A DNA stretch of 64,000 nucleotides, taken from Lunularia cruciata (taxonomy: Eukaryota > Streptophyta > Marchantiopsida > Lunulariales > Lunulariaceae). Positions within the stretch are counted from its first letter, which is position 1. Every line of letters begins with the position of its first letter. Positions 55,044 through 64,000 of the stretch are shown one piece after another. Location of the stretch: positions 69,936,001 through 70,000,000 of the forward strand of contig OX419757.1 in the NCBI GenBank assembly GCA_948567375.1. Direction: 5' to 3'. A model generated the notes under the pieces. The model worked only from the letters and a program-made list of their open reading frames with translations. It did no database searches and was not told the DNA's origin. Both the position numbers and the translations under genes were made by a program.

Positions 55044-55465
55044 TGTAACAATATGGAGTTTAGCAACATAGTTAGTAAGGCTAACAAAGTAGAGAATAAG
55101 TCAAATTAGCCCAACATATTCTAGAAGCCTTTAGGAAGCTTCTGGACTAGCTTAACTTGCACCCCAAGTAGGTAGCTTCTAAAAGGAAGCTTCTAGAAGC
55201 TTCTAACTAGCTTAGCTTGCATGCCAAGTAGGCGGCTTCTAGAAGGAAGTTTCTTGAGAAGCTTCTTGGTTAATTTGGCTTGCAGTCTAAGAAAATGACT
55301 CAAGGAAGCTTCTTGAGAAGCTTCTCAAGAGCCTTGTATGCTACCTATAAATACCAAAGCTGAAGCTCATGTTAGGCATTCGGAGTTTTCTCACATTCAA
55401 GTATCCCAATGTGAGTTTCCATTCTTCTATTTCTCTCCTCAATCTCCTCTCCTCTCTCTTTTACA
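55044..55465 (+). repeat. Middle LTR of the inner insertion
   Basis: 422 bases, TGTAACAATATGG to CTTTTACA. It contains a TATA-like CTATAAATACC and many GAAGCTTC-type palindromes. It is followed directly by RNase H sequence, not by a PBS. Confidence 0.85.
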
Positions 55466-57396
55466 CATATGATCCTCAACTACCTTGTGTGGTTGATTTT
55501 GATGCTTCTAACTTTGCAATTGGAGCAATGTTGCAACAAGAATTACTAGATGGATTACATCCCATTGCCTTTGTGTCTTGTTGACTACTTAGAGCTAAAA
55601 GAAATTACTTTGCTCAAGATCATGAAAAACTTGCAATGGTATATGTCACGAAGGTATAGAGGCATATCTCTTAAAAAACAAGTGATCATGCAAATTGATC
55701 ACAAACTATCATTGCAGACCTTACACTTGGAACACATGAAGAGTTGACATCATTGATAGGAGGAGCAACTCCAATTTTTTGACATCAAACTTGAGTACAA
55801 ACCAGGTCGGTTCTATATCATCCCCGATGCTCTATCACAATGACCTAATTTGAAGTCTCTTCCTCTCATTATAGTAGTAATTACGATGGTGTCAATTGAT
55901 TCCAAGGTCCAAAACAAGTTTTGATAAGCTCTACAATAAGATCCCTTCTTCCAAATGATACATGGTCATCTTACAACATGCAACAAGGAGTACAACACCT
56001 TCTCCTTCAAGGAAAGCATTCTATCCATGAGGACTGGATCTATGTTCTAGCTAAAGGTGATCTCCAACTTGTGTGCCTTCAAGAAGCCCATGATTTACCA
56101 ATAGTTGGTCATATGGGTGTGGATAAGACCTTGGGTACCCTCCAATGCCGATGGTGGTGGCCCAACATGACACAAGATGTTTCAGAGTTTGTCCGATTGC
56201 ATGAGAGCTATCAATGTAACAAGGCTAACAACCAGAAGCCAAATTGACTCCTTCAACCACTCCCTATTCCATCCACTCGATGGGAACATGCGAGCTTGGA
56301 TCTCATCACATCCTTGACCAAGACAAAGCAAAGACACACATCAATCGTGGTGTTTGTGGATAAGCTTAGTAAGCAAATCTGATTGGCACCAACCTTTGAT
56401 ACCATGGATGCTCCAACCTTAGCACAAATGTACTTTTACAATGTCTTCAAGCATCATGGGATACCACATGTACTTATTTCTGACCGTGATCCTTGATTCA
56501 CCAAGATGTTTTGGCAAGCACTCTTCCAGATACTTGGCACCAAGCTTGCTTTGTCCATGGCCTATCATCCTCAAACAGATGGACAAACCAAACGTGCAAA
56601 TTCTACCTTGGAGGATATGCTGCGTGCCTTTGTCAATGTACACCATACTAATTGGGATGAATGTCTTGTAGATGCAAAATTTGCCTACAATAATTCCAAA
56701 TAGGCAAGCATTGGATTTTCTCATTTCTTTCTTAATTTTGGCCAAGATTTGCTTGTTCCAGGTTCTCTTCTTGTTTCTCTTCCATCTCCGGTCCCTCATA
56801 TGTCAACCTTTTTGACCACCATATCTCAATTTTTCAAACAAGCCAAATCTCACCTCCTTGTTGCTCAAAATTGTCAAAAAAAATATGCGGACCACCATCG
56901 TTGTGATCTCACCTTTGAAGTTGGTGATAAAGTCATGGTATCTTCTAGTAACCTACCCCTTCCACTTGATACCTAAGTTTTTAAAGTTGCCCCTAATTGG
57001 ATAGGACCCTTTGATGTCACCCAAATCATCTCTCATGTTGCTTATTGACTTGCCTTACCTTGTCATATGCGCATCCACCCTGTCTTTCACATTTCAAAGT
57101 TGAAACTCTTTGTTCCTAACCCATCTTCTTTTTCCTCCCGTGTCCAACCTCCTCCTCCTCCTCCTCCCATCCCTATCAATGATCATAAGGAGTACAAAGT
57201 TGATTGTATCCTTGCACATTGTGACATTCAACGAGGACACCGACAACATATGGAGTACAAGGTCCTTTGGAAAGGGTATCTCCTTCATGATGCCACATGG
57301 GAACCTCTTTCTCACCTCCAAAATGCACAGACGGCCATATGAGAGTTTGAAGCTTCAATGGCGACAAAGACATCACCAACTAGCGGTAGGGGAATA
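55466..57396 (+). pseudogene. Second inner copy: RNase H, integrase and chromodomain
   Basis: The segment begins within RNase H (YDPQLPCVVDFDASNFAIGAML). It continues through a decayed integrase (GHMGVDKTLGTLQCRWWWPNMTQDV, then HPQTDGQTKRANSTLEDML, in which the catalytic Glu position reads Lys) and ends in a chromodomain (EYKVLWKGYLLHDATWEPLSHL). It lacks gag, protease and RT. In the second Asp region a TGA replaces a sense codon after the motif SDRDP. Confidence 0.8.
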
Positions 57397-57805
57397 TGCA
57401 ACAATATGAAGTTTAACGACGTAGTTAGTAAGGCTAACAAAGTAGAGAATAAGCCAAATTAGCCCAGAATATTCCAAAAGTATCTAGGAAGCTTCTTGGG
57501 AAGCTTGAGGACTAGCTTAACTTGCACCCCAAGTAGATAGCTTCTAGAGGGAAGCTTCCAACTAGCTTAGCTTGCATGCCAAGTAGGCAGCTTCTAGAAA
57601 TAAGTTTCTTGAGAAGCTTCTTGGTTAACTTGGCTTACACTCTAAGAAAGCGGTTCAAGAAATTTTCTTGAGAAGCTTCTCAAGGGCCTTGTATGCTAAT
57701 ACCAAAGCCAAAGCTTATGCTAGGCATTTGGAGTTTTCTCACATTTAAGTGTCCCACTATGAGTTCCCATTCTACTATTTCTCTCCTTGGTCTTGATCTT
57801 TTACA
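57397..57805 (+). repeat. Right LTR of the inner insertion
   Basis: 409 bases from TGCAACAATATG to TTTTACA. It ends exactly at the TCAAA duplication. Confidence 0.85.
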
Positions 57806-57810
57806 TCAAA

Positions 57811-59500
57811 TCAGATCGTTGTGATAGAGCATCAGAGATGACATGGAATCGACCTGGTTTGTCCTCAAGTTTAATGTCAAAAAATTGGAGTTGCTCCTCC
57901 CATCGATGATGTTGACTCTTCATGTGTTCCAAGTGTAAGGTCTGCAACAATAGTTTGTGATTAGTTTGTATCATCACTTGTTTCCCCAAGAAATAATACC
58001 TCCATACCTTGGTGGCATATACCATTGCAATTTTTTTAGATCTCAAGCAGAATAATTTCTTTCAGTTGTATTTAGGTGGCAAGACACAAGGCAATGGGAT
58101 GTAGTCCATTTGGGAATTCTTGTTGCAACACGGCTCCAATTGCAAAGTTAGAAGCATCAAAATCAACCACACAAGGTAGCTGAGGATCATATAATTGAAG
58201 AATGGGTCTTGAAGACACCATATGTTTCAATTTCAAGAATGCTTTTTCATGCTTGGTGGTCCACTGGAAGCTCAAGTTCTTCCCCAAGAGGTCAATCAAT
58301 GGTGCAACCACATGAGCATAATAGTGGATGAACCATCGGTAAAAACTGGCCAATCCATTGAATGCCCATACTTCTATAGCATCCTTTGGAGTAGGCCAAT
58401 TGGTAATGGCCTTGATTTTCTCCTCTTCCATCTTGATCCCCTATGATGAGATCTTGTGACCCAAGAAGGTAACCTCATTCTGCCAAAAGGTACACTTCAA
58501 CTTCTTGCAATAAAGTTTCCATTATCATGGTTGTCTTAGGATTTCTCACACGTGATTCATGTGTTTTACCTCTATCTTGCTATAGATTAAGATATCATCC
58601 AAGAACACCACCACGTATTGACCCAATAGTCTATTCAACACCCGATGCATTTGATCCATGAAGACCACTAGAGCATTAATGAGCCTGAAAGGTAGAACTC
58701 TCCACTTGAAATGCCCATACCTTGTGTGAAAGGCAGTCTTTTGCACATCCTCCCTATCAATGGGAATTTGCCAACAGCCAATGCAAAGATCCAACTTGGA
58801 AAAGTATTGTGCTCCACTCAATTGATCAAGCAAGTCATTGATTCAAGGCAAGGGATATGCATTCTTCATTGTTTGCTTATTGAGCACACGATAATCAATA
58901 CAAAAAAAGTCCACCATTCTTCTTTGGAACAAATAGTACCGGTGCTCCACAAGAAGATGTACTATGTCGTATGAAATCCTTCTCCAACAACTCCAAAAGT
59001 GTTGTTTGTAACTCTTCCAACTCCTTTGGTGAGAGCCGATAGATTGGTCTACTCATTAGAGTACTCCCTGGCAATAACTCAATCTGGAAGGGCATACCAC
59101 AATCAAAGGTAATCCCCTTGGCAAATTATCCAGAAACACGTCCATAAACTCTTGGACTCTTAGATCAACCATTGCTTGATGAGGCTCTTGGCCCTCCTCA
59201 GAATGTCCTTGTGCAATTGGCTTGATCCACACCATAAAAACAGACTTATCTTCCTCCAAAGCTTACTCTATGGTTGCTTCACTAACAAACTTTCCATCTT
59301 GGGACTCATCTTTCTTCAAAGCTTGCTCCATAGCTGGTTCCCTAAGAAACTTCCCATCTTGGGACTCATCTCCCTTCAAGGTTTGCTCTATTGCTACCTT
59401 CTTGACAAACTTCCCATCTTAGGACTGACTATTCTTAGGTGTCTTACTTAGAGGTGCTAGACAACCTAATTGGAAATCTCTACCTAAGTGTTGTACTTGA
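57811..59500 (-). pseudogene. Outer chromovirus RT and RNase H remnant
   Basis: Minus-strand frames contain RSKKIAMVYATKVWRYYFLGK and TNHKLLLQTL (RNase H, 58046-57811), LLGKNLSFQWTTKHEKAF and CVVDFDASNFAIG (58431-58072), FKWRVLPFRLINA and VVVFLDDILIYS (58833-58546; the catalytic DD box), and LPGSTLMSRPIYRLSPKELEEL (59095, start of RT). Stops split them. The region 59220-59451 between RT and protease has a tandem 60-bp pattern (LPSWDSS-x-FKACS-like on the plus strand). Confidence 0.8.
59230..59430. repeat. Short tandem repeat inside the outer element's pol
   Basis: About three imperfect copies of a roughly 60-base unit containing AACTTTCCATCTTGGGACTC and TTCAAAGCTTGCTC (59280, 59340 and 59400). 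Its length is a multiple of three, so it would add a repeated acidic peptide between protease and RT. Confidence 0.55.
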
Positions 59501-59775
59501 ATTTGTCATCGGGTCCAATCAAATTGAACCTTATGACGTTCAAGCCAAGGTATTCCTAGAATGACATCATAGTGTAGAGGTGCCACTAAAAATCTCATAC
59601 ACTCCAAATACTCCTTCCTAATCTTGAAGGTAATAGGATGAGAGGTATGGAATGTAGAACCCTTTCTACCATCCACCATCATCAATTTACTTCCAATTAT
59701 TGGCTTGATAGGAATACCCAATTCTTTTGCTACTTGCATAGACATACAATTCTCTAAACTTGCAAAATCAACCAA
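59501..59775 (-). pseudogene. Outer chromovirus aspartic protease remnant
   Basis: VDFASLENCMSMQVAKELGI replaces the usual V-D-S-G-A-S active site. YDVILGIPWLERHKVQFDW is the characteristic second strand. The frame is open for 89 codons. Confidence 0.75.
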
Positions 59776-61030
59776 AATCCTACAATCTCAATTAAATATT
59801 ATACCTTGCAAGTGAAGCAAACTTGCATAAGTCGAGCCTTCAATCTAATTAGAACTAATCAAGCTCCTAGTAGGTGGCTCAAAATCTACTACTAGGATTT
59901 CTTGTTTCCCTGATCATTCTGCTCCACAAACTCCATCTGGGTAACTTGTCAAGGTTGCCAATTCTTAAGTGGACATTCAACAATGCGACGTCCAACCTAG
60001 CAATAATAAAAACAACCACCATTTTCTTGCAATATTTCTCTATCCGTTGTACCAAGTGGTCTTTGTTGGATAACATCAATCTCTATTGGTGCCGGTTCCT
60101 CCACCCATGCATAGTGTATTGGTAAGCTTTGTGTAGGTCAAGGTCAAGACCAAGTTGTTGCAACCAAAGAATCAAAGTGCTCAGCCAATTGCATGGCTTC
60201 TTCCACATTTTGTGGTTCCTGCATGGTCACTTCCAATTTGGTTTGTGATTTCAAGCCCTTCACAAATTGATCCAAAACTTCACCTTCTTGTAGGATTTGC
60301 ATGATGATCTTATAAAATTGCATGATGTAGCTCCTTACAGAGCCAATCTACTTCAACTCTGCCAATTTATCTTGTGTGATTTGGGTGGCATTTATAGTTT
60401 GAAATTGATCAAGTATTGCATCTTTGAATTCCGCTCATGTCAAGATTAGTGCAACAATTCATTGTTCAGCTTGCTCCACTTGGAGTTGCCACCAAAGTTT
60501 TGCCATACCATCCAATTGGCTAAAAGCCAAGAGAATCTATTTCCATTCATCTTGAAGATTGATAGCTTCAAAGTAAAGTTTGTAGTTGAACATAAAATTC
60601 TCCATTATGCACGGAAGATTCTTGCCTTCAAACACCTTAGGTTTTGGAAATTAGATTTGATCTTATCCATCTTGAATTGGTGCTCTCTCTATGTGTTCTT
60701 GTTGTTGTTGGGTTCATTCATGGAACAATCAAGTATGGTGCTCAATTTGTTGTTACATAACAATTATAACATCCAATATTACCGCCATGGCTACTATCCC
60801 ACTATTCCCAATTTATCTAATTTATCAACACATAGATGTAACATGTCCACTATTCTCCATAAGTTACAACCGGAAGTATCAAGGGTTCCTTAGACAAGGT
60901 GATCATATATAGAAAATCCTGCCCAAAGCACGAGGTGATGAATTATGTGAACCAATGCTTGGATAGTACTTGAACATAAAAATCTCAATGGTTTGGTGGA
61001 AGTGGATTTGGTGGTCCATAAATTCCATCC
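59776..61030 (-). pseudogene. Outer chromovirus Gag remnant
   Basis: Minus-strand text near 60000 gives CFYYC followed by a stop, then VGRRIVEC, a CCHC knuckle in which the His is Arg. Further upstream, short frames hold fragments of the Gag core (about 60200-60450, with stops and frame changes). It lies between the PBS at 61042 and the protease. Confidence 0.6.
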
Positions 61031-61041
61031 ATCCTATTCTT

Positions 61042-61053
61042 GCTCTGATACCA
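61042..61053 (-). other. Primer binding site (initiator tRNA-Met)
   Basis: The minus strand reads TGGTATCAGAGC, a perfect match, adjacent to the 5' LTR. Confidence 0.85.
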
Positions 61054-61054
61054 A

Positions 61055-61457
61055 CGTAAAAGACCGAGACCGAGGAGAGAAATAGGAGAATGGAAGCTCA
61101 CATTGGGACACTTGAATGAGAGAAAACTCCAAATACCTAGCATGAAATTTTGGCTCTTGTATTTATATGGAGCATACAAGGCCCTTGAGAAGCTTCTCAA
61201 AAAGCTTCCCTGAGCGGTTCTTGGAATGCAAGCCAAGTTAACTGGGAAGTTTCTCAAGAAGCTTCCTTCTAGAAGCCGTTTACTTGGCATGCAAGCTAAG
61301 CTAGTTGGAAGTTTCCTTCTATAAGTTATTTACTTGGGGTGTAAGCTAAGCTAGCTAGGAAGCTTCCTAGATACTTGAAGAATATTCTAGGCTAATTTAT
61401 CTTATTTGCTGCTTTGTTAGTCTTACTAACTTCATTGCTAAACTCCATATTATTACA
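61055..61457 (-). repeat. 5' LTR of outer minus-strand chromovirus
   Basis: 403 bases, homologous to 50514-50876. Plus-strand start CGTAAAAGACC (T to C change of TGTAAAAG), end ATTATTACA. A TATA-like element on the minus strand (ATATAAATAC, near 61160-61170) is expected for LTR promoters. Confidence 0.85.
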
Positions 61458-61969
61458 ATACCGTTCTATTATGGAACTTGAACTTTGAGATTATATCATG
61501 GTAAAAGTACATTGGTTTAGACAAGGCTGAAGCATGTATACTAGACACACTCCCCACTTTATTTAGCTTAGTCTAACCTAAGACTTAATATGTTTTATGT
61601 CTCTTTACTCCTCGTAATAAGTATCTAAAAAATAATACAATCTATAAATTTTACCATATTATACTCTAAGTTAAAATTTTGATATTTGCTAGTTTTCTAC
61701 TTTATTTTTAAATTTCTAAAATTAATATGAATATGATTGATATCAAATTTTTTTTGGTTCTATTCTCTAGGACTTAATTTTATTATAATATAACCTTATA
61801 ATTCAAATCAAAATAAATCAATAGACAAATGTCTTGATTTATAAAATTTGAAAATCTTTTGGTTAACTATGAGATTATGAATTCTGAGCAGTTGCTCAAA
61901 GTTCAAATACATGTTTTTCCTTTTCTAATAGACAGTCAATAAGATCTCATATTACTTCACATCGTTTGG
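61458..61969. other. AT-rich spacer
   Basis: Nothing coding or repetitive was recognised apart from the ATACC duplication remnant at the left end. Confidence 0.45.
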
Positions 61970-64000
61970 TTTTCAATTTTGGTTCCAATGCTACCTATAT
62001 TGAAGGCTATGGAGAATTGACTAGAAAGTTATGAGGAATTTTAGGTTTTTTAGGGTTTAGAGTGATTACTCACATGAGAGTGATGGGTCAGGAATTTTCA
62101 TTCCTAATCTCTTGGTATTCATGCTTGAGTTCCATGAGAACCTAGTTTGAAAATTTTTTAGATGTGAAATGAACGGTATAAGAGTTTATGGCTTTTAGGG
62201 TTTGGGGATATAGCATTTTCTCATGTGAGTTGGGATGTGCAAGTTTGTGGTTTTTTAGGTATAGGAAGATATAAAGAGGAGTGTTGTATGTTACAATCAT
62301 TATTCTTGTACTAGCCATGGCTATACTTCCCCATGTGGGTGGCCCCAACTTAGAGTGGGTCGAGATACACCATGCTCAGTATATCACCAACACTTTACCT
62401 CACAAGGGATAAAGATCCATGTGAGAAGGATGCACAAGTACTATGATTGGATCACTTGGGGTGCTCATATGAGGCAAGAAATCACATCTACTTCAACAAC
62501 ACATGGGATTATGCACACTTTCTCTATCCCTTTGTTGACCATTCTAGGGATAAAAATCAAGTCATGGGAGTGATTAGCATCTTAGGAGGGTTGTATCTTG
62601 GGGTTATTTGAGACTAGTTTTCCATGTCTAGTCTATTCTATAGGCTTTATGTTTGGATATGTCACTTTTTGCATAGGCGTTGTGCATTGCTCCTTGCTTT
62701 TCTTCAAGAGGCTTGTGAAGCATGGTATATGAGCATATTAGAGATTGGTTTCATGTATATGATCCTTCTTGTGTGATTTACCAAGTTTTTTTAGGTGGTT
62801 GCCATAGTAGCAAGGAGACATATTCCTACATCAATTAGTCAGGTGTTAGGTGCTAGTCAATGTCTCACTATGGAGAAGGACACATGAGGCATTAGTCTAA
62901 TTGTTATTGGAGAGATCTTTTTGTGCTTGGTTAGTCACACCATTTTCCTTCAGCATTGACCTCACTTTTGAGAGCACCTCAATCTAGATTAGTTTGGAGT
63001 AACTACACTTTGGAGGTTGTGAGGCTATATCTCTAAGCACCAAGGTACTCATAGATATCCACACAAAGTGGGTTGTCCTACAAATGGATGTTGAGAATGC
63101 TTTCGGTAACATCTCTTGGGCATCCATCTTTAGAGAGCTTAGGGAGGCCGGTGGATCCTTGGTGAGTCTCATTTCTTTTGTGCGCTTGTTCTATGGCACA
63201 AGCATGGTTGGTCAATAGGAGTCACCGTCTTGGAGTCAACTGTCGATATATGACAAATAGATCATTTAAAGAGAACCTTTGTTTTCCATGGCTCATTTCA
63301 AAGCTCTCTTGTCTACTACTTTGGCCATGCCAGGTCATGTATTTCTTTCCTTGGCAAACAACACATACATTGCGGGCCTTGTAGATCAGATTAGGCAGAC
63401 CTTTGATATTGACTGCCAAGCTACATCTTGCAGGCTTGAGAGTCAAGATGTCAAAGTGTAGAGCATGGTCCCCTTTAGGTATCCCTCTCCACCTTGAGCT
63501 TCTAGAGGGGTGTGTGACATCTATATATGGACTATGTGTTCTTGGTGTGCCAATAGGATCCAAGGAATTTTTTAAACTTCTAAGCTGCTACACTTGTAGA
63601 GACTATTCTTCATTTCTAGCATGTTTGAGAGCTTTTAATAGGATGATTATGGGATTCTTTGGTGATATCATCGGACTAGGGATATTTGAGTGTATGATGG
63701 GGAATTTGGCATGTAGATAGACATCTCTACCAATCTCATGCGGAGGGGTAGGCCTATTATCTATGGAGGAGATGGCACCTATAGCATTTTTGGGTAGTTG
63801 AGCTCTCTCAACACTCTTATTTCCTCCCATTTTGTGATTGTTGATAGGCTAATTTTGGAGCATATGTGGCCAAGGTGGAAAAGGGATCCTTTTCTCTCCA
63901 AGTGTTATTGTGGCAAACAAGAGATGGTCTATCCCCATGAAATTGGGGAGGTCCTTCCATCCTTTGCTTCATTACCATCAAATCGGACTAGAGGTTTGTA
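61970..64000 (+). mobile_element. RLE-type non-LTR retrotransposon, second copy, decayed and cut by the window
   Basis: It is collinear with 27420 onward: the leader, GRDTPCSVYHQHFTSQ and YYDWITWGAHMRQ (62355-62573), then RT sequence from 62840 in scattered frames (VLGASQ, then YFFPWQ region, LHLAGLRVKMSKCRAWSPLG at 63403-63530, LCVLGVPIGSKEF). About 220 bases after the finger region are missing relative to copy 1. It ends at the window edge within the segment after RT. Confidence 0.75.

Noticed and set aside
1-64000. CRISPR array, bacterial operon, plasmid or phage content
   Set aside because: No regular short repeats with spacers. The spliced gene, plant retroelements and tRNA-Met primer sites show a plant nuclear genome.
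1-64000. Integrated pararetrovirus (caulimovirus) as an alternative for the RT relics
   Set aside because: The RT relics have integrase, LTRs and, in several cases, chromodomains; no movement or coat protein motif was seen.
1-64000. tRNA genes and rRNA genes
   Set aside because: I saw only short tRNA-complement primer sites, no cloverleaf with A and B boxes, and no rRNA-like sequence.

Overview
This is nuclear DNA of a land plant, and nothing in it looks bacterial. The evidence is a three-exon gene for a predicted plastid protein of the Arabidopsis At4g13200 type with exact GT-AG introns, a germin-like protein pseudogene, and a thick cover of decayed plant Ty3/gypsy and Ty1/copia LTR retrotransposons. 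The non-LTR element family (N-terminal finger, RT, CCHC, restriction-like endonuclease) and the retrotransposon carrying a DNA methyltransferase motif are types I associate with non-seed plants and charophyte relatives. A bryophyte, perhaps a liverwort, is my best guess, but this is an inference and the species cannot be fixed from the window.

Layout. 1-25.4 kb is a stack of retroelements: a gag-like relic (1-1.3 kb); a Ty3/gypsy relic of Athila/Tat type in which one LTR sits between a 3' internal region and a PBS-gag-pol region (1.98-8.25 kb); a retroelement with Gag, protease and the start of a C5-cytosine methyltransferase (about 8.25-12.18 kb); a second copy of the coiled-coil 3' region and its LTR (12.18-14.77 and 21.39-21.94 kb), split by a complete minus-strand chromovirus with target-site duplication (14.775-21.384 kb); a coiled-coil fragment; and a Ty1/copia 3' half (23.3-25.4 kb). 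25.4-47 kb is a gene island: a small secreted orphan protein (minus), a nearly full-length RLE-type non-LTR element (27.4-30.7 kb), long unique spacer, a germin-like pseudogene (36.2-36.9 kb), two paralogous plus-strand genes sharing an unrecognised C-terminal domain (37.8 and 39.6-43.3 kb) with two weaker ORFs between them, and the plastid protein gene (44.7-46.6 kb, minus). 47-50.3 kb is AT-rich spacer with a (TA)32 microsatellite and a 70-bp-arm foldback. 50.3-61.46 kb is one minus-strand chromodomain Ty3/gypsy element broken at the end of RNase H by a plus-strand composite insertion with a perfect 5-bp duplication. 62.0-64.0 kb is a second, worse decayed copy of the RLE-type element running off the window.

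Almost all mobile-element genes are dead: stops and frameshifts are frequent. The Gag-protease-methyltransferase frame is notable because about 2.25 kb has no frameshift, and its ten stops are nine TAG and one TGA, the pattern expected from deamination of methylated C in CAG and CGA. The likely living genes are the 1221-codon repeat protein, its 191-codon paralogue, the 151-codon secreted protein and the plastid protein. No operon-like organisation is expected or seen.
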